Part shown: positions 40,251-48,377 of the stretch, in pieces
Layout of the letters: every line of letters begins with the position of its first letter
How positions within the stretch are numbered: position 1 is the stretch's first letter
From: Gammaproteobacteria bacterium HGW-Gammaproteobacteria-11
GTDB taxonomy: Bacteria; Pseudomonadota; Gammaproteobacteria; Pseudomonadales; Pseudomonadaceae
Direction of reading: 5' to 3'
Length of the DNA: 64,000 nt
Assembly (NCBI GenBank): GCA_002840055.1
Contig: PGZJ01000001.1
Coordinates: 472,895 to 536,894 of the forward strand
Program-made: the position numbers and the translations under genes
Notes under the pieces: generated by a model
The model's database searches: none
Seen by the model: only the letters and a program-made list of their open reading frames with translations
Told to the model about the DNA's origin: nothing

Positions 40251-40561
40251 GGCCGCAGCGGCACACTCAAACGCATGGCAGCAGCATCGAGGGGCAAGGC
40301 CTGGTTGGCTGGCCCGATCTCGTCGCAGACGTTCAGATGCACCAGATTAATGGATTCCATGGGCAGCTCAGCCAGCACGTGGCGAGCCTCGTTCAGGGAG
40401 CGGAAAGCCCAACCACGAACATCCGTCTCACGCTCTTTGAGCAGGCGCCGCTGACCCTCGATCAGCACCTCGACAAAGTACATGGCACCTTCATGTGAGA
40501 GAAGATTGAGCTCATCCACACGCCCTGCATGGGCCTTGGCAAGTAACTGTGTCAACGTCAT
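40247..40561 (-). CDS. DUF6482 family protein
   Basis: This 104-aa soluble protein (MTLTQLLAKAHAGRVDELNL ... ALPLDAAAMRLSVPL) resembles the Pseudomonas DUF6482 family: a small domain of mixed strands with HEGAMYFVEVLIEG and a C-terminal segment. The open frame runs to 40585, but the ATG at 40561 has an AGGAG ribosome binding site at the right distance. Its stop overlaps the GTG of the GIY-YIG gene by 4 bp, so it is co-translated with the repair genes. Function is unknown. Confidence 0.8.
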   Translation of the reverse strand: MTLTQLLAKAHAGRVDELNLLSHEGAMYFVEVLIEGQRRLLKERETDVRGWAFRSLNEARHVLAELPMESINLVHLNVCDEIGPANQALPLDAAAMRLSVPLRP

Positions 40562-40627
40562 GGTATAGCTCCTGAACTTGTACAAGAACTATACATCAGA
40601 AAAATTTAGCCCACTATCCGCACAAGA

Positions 40628-41140
40628 TCAGGAGACTATTTCCGAGGATTTCTCGGTTTTACTCATCCTGTCCAACAGCCCCATGCCGAAGGCTGATACA
40701 ACAAAGGTCATATGGATGATCACGTACCACATCATTTTTTCATTATCGATATTCTGTGCATTCATGAAGACTTTCAGCAAATGAATGGAGGAGATCGCCA
40801 CAATCGACGCCGCCACTTTCATCTTCAACGAGCCGGAATCCATCTTGCCAAGCCAACTGAGCTTTTCCTTTCCATCATCTATATCCAGTTGCGACACGAA
40901 ATTTTCGTAACCGGAAATCATCACCATGACCAGCAAACCACCCACCAGCGCCATATCAACCAGAGATAACACCACCAGGATCAAGTCCGCTTCACCAATG
41001 CTCAACAGCTTCGGCATCAGATGGATCACTTCCTGAAAAAATTTGACGGCCAGGGCAAAAAGGGCAAGTGATAAACCAAGATAAATTGGCGCCAGAATCC
41101 AGCGCGCCGAGTACATCAGATTTTCCAGAAAACGTTCCAT
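40628..41140 (-). CDS. UPF0114 / TIGR00645 family integral membrane protein
   Basis: This 170-aa protein has about four transmembrane helices ([57 protein letters not shown] and [19 protein letters not shown]), and the family-defining [12 protein letters not shown]. The open frame extends to 41350, but the start at 41140 ([14 protein letters not shown]) has a GAGGTGG ribosome binding site and gives the family length. The gene ends 66 bp before DUF6482 on the same strand, so it may lead the photolyase cluster. Function is unknown (YqhA-like). Confidence 0.88.
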   Translation of the reverse strand: MERFLENLMYSARWILAPIYLGLSLALFALAVKFFQEVIHLMPKLLSIGEADLILVVLSLVDMALVGGLLVMVMISGYENFVSQLDIDDGKEKLSWLGKMDSGSLKMKVAASIVAISSIHLLKVFMNAQNIDNEKMMWYVIIHMTFVVSAFGMGLLDRMSKTEKSSEIVS

Positions 41141-41183
41141 GAAACGACCACCTCGAAGGATCAAAAAAGTTGTCAACAGTATC

Positions 41184-41192
41184 TGTGGATAA
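41184..41192 (-). promoter_or_regulatory. Perfect DnaA box (first)
   Basis: TGTGGATAA is the exact reverse complement of the DnaA consensus TTATCCACA. A near-cognate TGTGGACAG follows 12 bp later. It lies in the 395-bp gap between the divergently read UPF0114 and Lon-like upstream sequences, which contains no gene I can support. Function as a DnaA-binding site is inferred from sequence only. Confidence 0.6.
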
Positions 41193-41251
41193 CACTGTGG
41201 ACAGCACTGGCATAATGACAAAGGCGTCAACCAGGGCAAGTGCTGCACCCT

Positions 41252-41272
41252 ACTGGTGAAAAAACCACCAGT
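41252..41272. other. Small perfect hairpin in the 41141-41535 gap
   Basis: ACTGGTG, a 7-nt A-rich loop, and CACCAGT form a 7-bp stem between the two DnaA-box clusters. It lacks a U tract. Its role, if any, is unknown. Confidence 0.4.
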
Positions 41273-41433
41273 TCTGGAGAAGTCAAACGGCCATCTCCCA
41301 ATCAGCTGCAGCAGGCTATTTCTCTGCCCTGCACCTGCATACAAGGTCAAGCATTAAAAGCGTTTTATTTTGCCTCCCACGCTCTTGACAAGCGGACAGC
41401 AGTGGCGGAGCCCTGTCGCTTGCTCACAAAAAG

Positions 41434-41442
41434 TGTGGATAA
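41434..41442 (-). promoter_or_regulatory. Perfect DnaA box (second)
   Basis: TGTGGATAA again, 250 bp from the first and in the same orientation, again followed 12 bp later by a near-cognate copy (TGTGGGCAA). The same spacing and a conserved surrounding (TGTGGATAAC-CTGTGG) in both clusters make chance less likely. Confidence 0.6.
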
Positions 41443-41535
41443 CTCTGTGGGCAAACGCGGGAAACATCGCCCTGTGCTGTTTGCTACGGGGCTTGCGTTG
41501 AACTGCTCAGCGACTGAGCAAAAAAGACCGCAGAG

Positions 41536-43956
41536 TCATTCTTTTTCCGCACTGGTCGTAGCCTCGGGCTCATCGTCACGATCCCGCTCGGCAATTTCCT
41601 GTAACCGCGCCACGACCCGCGCATTGATCGTGCCCTCGGGGAAACTGCCCAGCTCATCAGCCCTACCCGGTTCATGGCCGGCCAACAGGCCAAGCGCCTG
41701 ATCAACGTGACTCACGGCATACACACTAAACTGGCCGGATTTCACGGCCTCCAGCACGCGGCCATCGAGCATCAGATTCGGGACATTCGAACGCGGAATG
41801 ATCGCACCTTGCTCACCGGTCAACCCGCGCGCTTCACAGAGACGGAAAAAGCCCTCGATCTTTTCGTTCACGCCACCCACAGCCTGCACCTCACCAAACT
41901 GGTTGATCGAGCCGGTAATGGCAAAGCCCTGCTTCAGCGGCGTACGTGAGAGGGCGGAAATCAGCGCGCAGACTTCACCCAGTGAGGCACTGTCGCCATC
42001 GACATAACCATAGGACTGCTCTAGGGCGATACTGGCGGAAATTTCCAACGGGAAATTCTGCGCATAACGGCTGCCAAGATAACCCGTAAGAATCATCACG
42101 CCCTTTGAGTGGATTGGCTGACCCAGATTGACCTCGCGTTCGATGTCGACAATGCCGCTGCCACCGGGATACACCGTGGCGCTGATACGGGCCGGCACGC
42201 CAAACACCGAGTCGCCCACCTCCAGCACGGTCAGACCATTACATTTACCCACTTCGGCACCCTGAGTATCAATCAGAATCACACCGGACAGCATGTCCTC
42301 GCGAATCCGCGAACTGACGCGACCTGTGCGCGCCTCCTTGGCCTGCAGGGCGCGCTCGATATGTGCCGTATCAATCAGCGCATCACCCGCCAGCTGACGG
42401 GTAAAGTCTGCCTCGGCAACCAGCTGGAAAATATCGCTGATCCGCGCCGACAGGCGCTGTTGATGCTCGGCCAGGCGCGCGCTGTGGGTCAGTACCCGAG
42501 CCACCGCGGCGGCCGTCAGGGGCGCCAGGCCTTCCTCCGAGGTACGGGTTTTCAGCAACTGCGCCATACCTTCGATACTGTCAGCGGTACGCGGCAGATC
42601 CTCATCGAAGTCGACCAGCACACGGAACATTTCCTGAAAGTCCGGATCCAGATCCTGCAGGGTGTAATACAGATTGCGCGAGCCAATGATCACCACCTTG
42701 ACCGCCAAAGGAATGACCTCCGGGTTCAGGGTCACCGTGGTCAGGCGACCCATATCGGCCCAGGGCGATTCCATTTTCAGCTCGCGTGAATGCAAAGCGC
42801 GCTTCAGGGCCTCCCAGACAAAGGGCTCGCCCAGCAGCTTTTCGGCCTCCAGTACCAGATAGCCACCGTTGGCCCGGTGCAGTGCTCCGGGGCGGATATG
42901 CCGATAACTGGTGACCAGCGCACCCTGTTCGGAGCTGTATTCAATACGCCCGAACAGGTTGTCATAGGACGGATGCGGTTCATGTACCACCGGCGCACCA
43001 CCGCTATCAGGGTGCCCGACAACCAGGCTCGGCGCGTATTGCTCGGTCAACAACTGTTTTCTGTAGGCATCAGGACGCTGTTCAAGCAGACGCTCATCAA
43101 CCAGCTGATCAACGACCGTCTTCAACAGGTTGTGCCGTAACGCCTCAAGGTAATCACAGACGCCCGGGTTGCCGCTGTAACGCTCAAGCAAGGGTTCGAG
43201 GATCGGCTGAATGGCCTCGGTAATGGTCTGCTCATTGAGCTCGCGCATCTGATTGCCGGTTTCACGCTTCCATTGCGGTAGGCTCGACAGCGCTTCATTA
43301 AGAAACTCCTCGAGCACGGCAATATCCACATGAAAACGCTCGCGTTCCTCCTCCGGCAATTGGGCGAACTCGGCTTCATCCAGCGCCTTGCCTTCCTTCA
43401 TCGGGGTAAAGGCAATATTCTGGGCATCGCGGTAGACGGCGATATTCTTTTCCAGTGCCTTGCGCTCGACCGAGTCGATGGCACGGTCATAACGCTGATT
43501 GAAACCGCGGTCGATAGCGCTTTTCTTCTGCTGGAAGGCCGGGTGTTCGAATACCGCGGGAAAGGTGGCCATCAGGTTGTCGATCAGCTTTTCAATATCC
43601 GCCAGCAGGCTGCCCGCCGTTCCCGGCGACAAACCCAACACCTTGGGTTCGCGCGGCTCCTCAAAGTGATTGACGTAAACATAATCCTGCGGCGTGATCT
43701 GGCGCTTGGCCTCAGCCTTGAGGTAACGCATCACGTAGGAAAAACGACCGGTACCCGGCTCACCCATGACAAACACGTTGTAACCGGGTCTGTGCATGGC
43801 TACGCCAAACTGCATGGCCTGGACCGCACGGTCCTGGCCGAGAATACCGCGAAAGGGCTCAAGCTCATCCGTCGTAGTGAAGCCCAGGCTGTCCAGATCG
43901 ATGGGCATGGTCAATTGCTCGGGCTTGAGCTTCAGTGCCTCGGTATTCTTGGTCAT
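41536..43956 (-). CDS. Lon-family AAA+ protease (LonB/YcbZ-like, Lon-C subclass)
   Basis: This 806-aa protein has an N-terminal AAA+ segment interrupted by a long inserted helical region (about 110-320) and a C-terminal Lon protease domain. Catalytic Ser is in DGDSASLGEVCALISAL and the Lys in VGGVNEKIEGFF. The Walker A loop reads GEPGTGRFS, with Arg where Lys is usual. The start at 43956 (MTKNTEALKL) has AAGGA upstream; the frame extends to 44004. It lacks the LAN substrate domain of classical Lon. A role in protein quality control is inferred. Confidence 0.9.
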   Translation of the reverse strand: MTKNTEALKLKPEQLTMPIDLDSLGFTTTDELEPFRGILGQDRAVQAMQFGVAMHRPGYNVFVMGEPGTGRFSYVMRYLKAEAKRQITPQDYVYVNHFEEPREPKVLGLSPGTAGSLLADIEKLIDNLMATFPAVFEHPAFQQKKSAIDRGFNQRYDRAIDSVERKALEKNIAVYRDAQNIAFTPMKEGKALDEAEFAQLPEEERERFHVDIAVLEEFLNEALSSLPQWKRETGNQMRELNEQTITEAIQPILEPLLERYSGNPGVCDYLEALRHNLLKTVVDQLVDERLLEQRPDAYRKQLLTEQYAPSLVVGHPDSGGAPVVHEPHPSYDNLFGRIEYSSEQGALVTSYRHIRPGALHRANGGYLVLEAEKLLGEPFVWEALKRALHSRELKMESPWADMGRLTTVTLNPEVIPLAVKVVIIGSRNLYYTLQDLDPDFQEMFRVLVDFDEDLPRTADSIEGMAQLLKTRTSEEGLAPLTAAAVARVLTHSARLAEHQQRLSARISDIFQLVAEADFTRQLAGDALIDTAHIERALQAKEARTGRVSSRIREDMLSGVILIDTQGAEVGKCNGLTVLEVGDSVFGVPARISATVYPGGSGIVDIEREVNLGQPIHSKGVMILTGYLGSRYAQNFPLEISASIALEQSYGYVDGDSASLGEVCALISALSRTPLKQGFAITGSINQFGEVQAVGGVNEKIEGFFRLCEARGLTGEQGAIIPRSNVPNLMLDGRVLEAVKSGQFSVYAVSHVDQALGLLAGHEPGRADELGSFPEGTINARVVARLQEIAERDRDDEPEATTSAEKE

Positions 43957-44110
43957 CAAACATCCTTGATGGAGCGGGTAAGATCGGTATTGTTGCCCTG
44001 CCAATGCAATGTGACAAGGGGCAAAGCTTGGATAGTCGCTGGTTCAGGCTCAGCAATTGGATTAGAGTATTTACTCAGCCAAACAAGACCAACAATAAGG
44101 ACTGCCCCGC

Positions 44111-45619
44111 ATGACCCTCAGCCTCAATGACTATCAGCGCAGTGACGCGACGGCCCTGGCCGAGCATGTTGCCTCTGGCGAGACCAGTGCCAGTGAGCTG
44201 CTTGACCATGCCATCAGCCAGTACCATCGGCTAAACCCCCAACTGAACGCCGTATGTCAGCCGATGTTCGAGATCGCGCGTGAACGCATCAAACAGCCAC
44301 TCATTGGACCGCTGGCGGGTGTCCCTCTGCTGATCAAGGATGCTATTCAGGACTATGCTGGTCTACCCACAGGGGCCGGCAGCAAGGTCTTCAGCCGGAT
44401 TCCGGCGCAACGCCACTCGCATATCGTGCAACGCCTGCTGGATGCCGGTGCGGTGATCATGGGCAAGACCAATACCCCGGAGCTGGCCCTCAAGGGCGTC
44501 ACCGACCCTCAGGCCTTTGGCCCCAGCCGCAACCCCTGGAATACCGCCCATACCACTGGTGGCTCCAGTGGTGGATCGGCGGCAGCTGTCGCCGCCGGCA
44601 TGGTCCCCATGGCTGGCGCCAATGACGGGGGTGGTTCTATCCGCATACCCGCCGCCTGCTGTGGTCTTTTTGGCCTGCGACCCAGTCGCGGACGCGTCTC
44701 GGTCGGCCCGGCCCATGGCGAAATCTGGGAAGGTGCTTCCAGTGACCTGGTGCTCACCCGCTCGGTGCGTGACGCCGCGCTGGCCTTGGATCTGCTCTCC
44801 GGGGCCAACCCGGGTGACCCCTTTGTTATTGCGGCGCAGGAGGACAGCTTTCGTCAACTCGCACAACGACCACCGGGCGTATTGCGTATCGGCTACAGCA
44901 GCCGATCGCCGGTTGATACGCCAGTGCATCCAGAGGCGATCAAAGCGCTGGAAAGCGCCGTTGCGCTGCTGCGCTCACTGGGACATGAACTGGTCGAAGC
45001 CGAGCCCGACTATGACGGTCAGGCGCTGGCGCGCTGTTACCTGAACATGTACTTCGGCCAGGTCGCGGCCACCCTGGATCAGGCCCGAGAGATGGGTGCC
45101 CGTGATGACGAGTTTGAATTATTGACGCGCACGCTGGCGGCCTTTGGTCGAGCCATGAACAGTGCCACCTATATCAACAGTCACCGCCAGTGGAATGGGT
45201 TCAGCCAGGCCTTGGGCAACTTTTACCAACAACATGACCTGTTCCTTACCCCGACCCTGGCGCATCCGCCGATCCGCCATGAACGCGGTAACCTGCCCGC
45301 GCAACAGGAAAAGCTCCTGGGTTGGCTGCTGAATACCGGCATTCTGCCGCTGCTGGCACGTTGGGGTGCACTGGATAACATGGCCAGCGACATGGCGCGC
45401 AAGAACCTGACCTATGTGCCCTTTACCCAATTGGCCAACCTGACAGGCACACCAGCCATGAGCGTACCGCTGTACTGGACCGCCGATGGCCTGCCGTTGG
45501 GCGTGCAACTCTGTGGCCCGAGCGGCAGTGAAGCCAGGCTACTGCAGCTGGCCAGCCAACTGGAACAGGCCCAACCCTGGGCAGACAAGTGGCCGGCCAT
45601 GGCGCAATTACCTGGATAA
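44111..45619 (+). CDS. Amidase-signature family hydrolase
   Basis: This 502-aa protein has the Ser-cisSer-Lys triad of the amidase signature family: K76 in LLIKDAIQD, S152 in TTGGSSGGSA, and nucleophile S176 in GANDGGGSIRIPAACC. It resembles the 6-aminohexanoate-cyclic-dimer hydrolase and aryl-acylamidase branch rather than GatA, and lacks gatB/gatC neighbours. No signal peptide is seen, so it is cytoplasmic. The physiological substrate cannot be told from sequence. It is divergent from the Lon-like gene, with starts about 155 bp apart. Confidence 0.92.
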   Translation: MTLSLNDYQRSDATALAEHVASGETSASELLDHAISQYHRLNPQLNAVCQPMFEIARERIKQPLIGPLAGVPLLIKDAIQDYAGLPTGAGSKVFSRIPAQRHSHIVQRLLDAGAVIMGKTNTPELALKGVTDPQAFGPSRNPWNTAHTTGGSSGGSAAAVAAGMVPMAGANDGGGSIRIPAACCGLFGLRPSRGRVSVGPAHGEIWEGASSDLVLTRSVRDAALALDLLSGANPGDPFVIAAQEDSFRQLAQRPPGVLRIGYSSRSPVDTPVHPEAIKALESAVALLRSLGHELVEAEPDYDGQALARCYLNMYFGQVAATLDQAREMGARDDEFELLTRTLAAFGRAMNSATYINSHRQWNGFSQALGNFYQQHDLFLTPTLAHPPIRHERGNLPAQQEKLLGWLLNTGILPLLARWGALDNMASDMARKNLTYVPFTQLANLTGTPAMSVPLYWTADGLPLGVQLCGPSGSEARLLQLASQLEQAQPWADKWPAMAQLPG

Positions 45620-45650
45620 CACGTTGTTTCAAACAGAGGATTCAGCACCC

Positions 45651-45731
45651 CCTGGGAGGGGCCGAATTCCACCTCGGCCCATAGCGCGGCCGCTGGCTCA
45701 GCGTGTCGAGATGGAACTCGACACGCTCAGG
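45651..45731. repeat. Family-1 REPIN-like inverted repeat
   Basis: CCTGGGAGGGGCCGAATTCC (left arm continues ACCTCGGCCC) faces GTGTCGAGATGGAACTCGAC ACGCTCAGG (right arm). The 81-bp element lies just after the amidase stop, between the convergent amidase and HemD-like genes. It has the same outer CCTGGGA / TC-CAGG flanks as the other copies. Confidence 0.85.
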
Positions 45732-45794
45732 CAGACAGAACAACCGAGAAGGCATACTCCCTGGGATGGACCCACCTCCGCTTTGGGCAACCGA

Positions 45795-45853
45795 GGTGGG
45801 AGCGGTCGCCTGACCGCGAAGAGTCTCTTCGCGGCGGGGCCGCCGCTCCTACC
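45795..45853. repeat. REPIN: close inverted pair of REP palindromes
   Basis: GGTGGGAGCGGTCGCCTGAC + CGCGAA (45795-45820) faces TTCGCGGCGGGGCCGCCGCT + CCTACC (45828-45853) with only 7 bp between them. It is the same REP family as 4450-4522 but in opposite order and tighter. It sits 10 bp before the HemD-like stop, next to the family-1 element. Confidence 0.85.
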
Positions 45854-45863
45854 AGACGGTTGT

Positions 45864-46742
45864 CTAGCCGTTGGCATCCTGGTCTGAATCGCTATCTTCA
45901 GCCCCCGGCCGACCCAGTGCCTTAACCAACTCACGGACCAAAGGCTTCATAAAGAAGCTCGACTCCGGCATCAGGTCTACCTGCACACCGCGCGCCCGCA
46001 ACTCATCCGCGACCACGGGCCCCACGGCAGCCACACACAATCTGCCCAGCGCCGACACCAATGCGGGCTCGCCACAGACACGCCTGCCAATCTGGAACAG
46101 CCGTCGGACCTGTGTCGCACTGGTGAAGGCGATGGCATCCAGACTCTTGCCCAGCACGCTGGCCACCAGGGCTTCAACCTGAGCGTCCTCGACATCATCG
46201 GCATACACATAGGGCGCCACGCAATCGACCTCGGCGCCAGCCTCGGTGAGAAAGTCCACCAGGAGTCGGTTTGGCTCGGTGCCGTAAAGCTGCACCGCTA
46301 TCCTGCGGCCCAGCAGGTTTTCACTTTGCAGAGTACGTATCACGCCCTCGGTGGTCGGCTCCAGGGCAACCAGATCGGCCCTGAGGCCAATAGTGCGCAG
46401 TGCCGCACCCGGTTTGGGTCCGCGTGTCAGCTTGCGCACCTGCGACAAGCGCGCAATAAAATCCGCCTTTAGCGAGCCACCGGCGCGCTCGGCAGTACCC
46501 AGAAGTCGCCGCAAGCCCTCGCCGGTCAACAGAATCAGATCATCCACCGGCTGTTCGACAAAACGCTGCAACCAGGCCAGGACCGGCTGCTGGTCTGGTG
46601 CATCATGAATGGAAACCAGCGGGCAGCGCAGCACGGAAGCACCACGCTTGATCAGCATATCGGCAAACAGGTCGAGTTCACGGCTTTCCGGCAGCGCAAT
46701 ATGGCGGCCAGACAGGGGCAGGTCATCAGAGGTCATGGGCAT
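45864..46742 (-). CDS. Uroporphyrinogen-III synthase family protein (HemD-like), orphan
   Basis: The two-lobed HemD fold is recognisable (LSGRHIALPESRELDLFADM, LTGEGLRRLL, VDCVAPYVYAD, AIAFTSATQVRRLF, VAAVGPVVADELRARGVQVD). It is about 292 aa, longer than standard HemD, with an acidic C-terminal tail (EDSDSDQDANG). hemC and hemX are not adjacent, so it may be a second paralogue, perhaps for sirohaem or another tetrapyrrole. GTG 46748, ATG 46742 and ATG 46736 are all possible starts and none has a clear ribosome binding site. Confidence 0.75.
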   Translation of the reverse strand: MPMTSDDLPLSGRHIALPESRELDLFADMLIKRGASVLRCPLVSIHDAPDQQPVLAWLQRFVEQPVDDLILLTGEGLRRLLGTAERAGGSLKADFIARLSQVRKLTRGPKPGAALRTIGLRADLVALEPTTEGVIRTLQSENLLGRRIAVQLYGTEPNRLLVDFLTEAGAEVDCVAPYVYADDVEDAQVEALVASVLGKSLDAIAFTSATQVRRLFQIGRRVCGEPALVSALGRLCVAAVGPVVADELRARGVQVDLMPESSFFMKPLVRELVKALGRPGAEDSDSDQDANG

Positions 46743-46867
46743 GGTCACAAATCGAGTCAGCCGTCATTGTGCGTCCCACCGCTGCGCATTGGAAGCGCAG
46801 ATCAAAGATAACAGCCTGGACAGCTGTCAGACGCCTGAGCGGCGCCGGACAGCCATCCCGGTCTGTG

Positions 46868-48322
46868 TTATTTCTCCCAACCACGACCATGGACAATGTT
46901 GTCCAGCGTGCGGCTGATGGCGGTGCAATTACGCACCATCTCGACCTTTTCCCAGGTCGCCCGCTCCCCCTCATGCAGCAACCGGTGCATGGCCTCGCGT
47001 GAGGGCGGCGCCAGCAAACGCAGGGGATGATCCCAGCGATTACGCAGGAAGATATTGATATCTGCCGTATATTCCTGACGCAGCACACCGTAGGTCAGAT
47101 GCTGCATCAAACTGATCACCGGCGACTTGATGCGGATATTGTCGCGACTGAAGCGCATGGCTTCGGCCGTCGTGATCTTCAGAAAACGCATCTGATAGTT
47201 ATACAGCGTGCGCAGCGGATTGGGCTGAGCATCCGGGTCAGGGGTAATGGCCAGCGCCGCCGGGTTGGTCATGCTGGAAATAAAGTGATTGACGCCAAAC
47301 AGTCGCGCCAGCCGTTTGGCCGGCAGATCGTCAGCAAAAGAGCCATCAATCCATTTCAGGTCAGGCAGATAGGGCACGGTTTCACCCTTGGCATTGCGGC
47401 ACATCAGCGTAACCGGCGGATAAATACCGTAAATGGCGCAGGAGGCCATGACCGCTGAGTGAATCAATACGTTTGGCGAAGTGACCGCATTCAGCAGGCG
47501 AGGCGCTTGCTTGGGAGACAGCCCGGTCACCGTAATATTCAGCTTGCGGCCTGTCAGTTCAAAGGCCTCTTGAAAAGTAATATCCGGAATGATCTTGGTC
47601 AGATAATCGCGCAGGTTATCGGCATCCATGCGCGGGTGACCGTTACCAAACAGCGACAGGGTCGGACGGATCTTTTCAGCCACGTCTGCTTCATGGTGCA
47701 GCGCATCCAGGCTCAAGCGTTCACGCAATTCTTCGTCCGGATGGGTACAGGCAGTAGCCGCCAGAATCGAGCCGGCACTGGAGCCGGAAATGATTTCCGG
47801 CAACAGACCCTGATCGAACAAGGCCTTCAATACACCAGCATGAAAAAAGCCGAGCACCGCACCACCACTGAGCATCAAGGCTGAGCGACCATAGCAATGA
47901 CTGGCACGCAGGAAAAAGTCCTGTTTTTCCTCCAGTGAAATGATGCTCTCATCCACCTCGTTCAGGTCATTCAAGGCACCGCAGATTTCCTTGATGTACT
48001 GGCTGATCAGATTCTTGGTGCCCAGCTTGGCCTTGTTGTACAGCGAGGGCTTGCCCATACCACCAAGATTGCCGTGAATGCCCTCATTCAGGACAAACAG
48101 CAGATCGTGGTACTCGCGGCGAAAACGCAAATCACGGATGCGATCCAGCCGAGACCGGATTGCCCGATAGTCATAGCTCTCACACGCATCATTCTGTTTC
48201 CAGTCGTCCAGACCATTCTCATGATCGTAGGCTGAGGCCAGTTCGGCCCAGTCTTCGTAACACTCCGCTTCTTCCATGTCCCGGAGTAACTGCTTGGTCT
48301 GATTTCGCTGAAAAAGTTTCAT
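46868..48322 (-). CDS. Patatin-like phospholipase/lipase with DUF3336 N-terminus
   Basis: This 484-aa protein has an N-terminal helical DUF3336-type region (about 1-130) and a patatin domain. The oxyanion loop is SGGAVLGFFHAG, the nucleophile is in ISGSSAGSI, and the Asp of the dyad is in WIDGSFADDLP. No signal peptide is seen, so it acts inside the cell. It resembles the fungal and bacterial triacylglycerol-lipase branch (Tgl3/4/5-like). It lies 55 bp downstream of the WS/DGAT gene on the same strand, which suggests lipid-body turnover. The GAGGTTG before the ATG supports the start. Confidence 0.9.
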   Translation of the reverse strand: MKLFQRNQTKQLLRDMEEAECYEDWAELASAYDHENGLDDWKQNDACESYDYRAIRSRLDRIRDLRFRREYHDLLFVLNEGIHGNLGGMGKPSLYNKAKLGTKNLISQYIKEICGALNDLNEVDESIISLEEKQDFFLRASHCYGRSALMLSGGAVLGFFHAGVLKALFDQGLLPEIISGSSAGSILAATACTHPDEELRERLSLDALHHEADVAEKIRPTLSLFGNGHPRMDADNLRDYLTKIIPDITFQEAFELTGRKLNITVTGLSPKQAPRLLNAVTSPNVLIHSAVMASCAIYGIYPPVTLMCRNAKGETVPYLPDLKWIDGSFADDLPAKRLARLFGVNHFISSMTNPAALAITPDPDAQPNPLRTLYNYQMRFLKITTAEAMRFSRDNIRIKSPVISLMQHLTYGVLRQEYTADINIFLRNRWDHPLRLLAPPSREAMHRLLHEGERATWEKVEMVRNCTAISRTLDNIVHGRGWEK

Positions 48323-48339
48323 GACAACCTCGATATGTC

Positions 48340-48361
48340 AGGGGCGCTCCGAGGAACGCCC
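48340..48361 (-). other. Hairpin in the WS/DGAT-patatin gap
   Basis: GGGCGTTCC ... GGAGCGCCC on the minus strand forms a short stem with one mismatch. It lies in the 55-bp gap between the two lipid genes and has no U tract. It may adjust the relative amounts of the two messages, but this is speculative. Confidence 0.35.
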
Positions 48362-48377
48362 GGGATGATTCCTTGCA

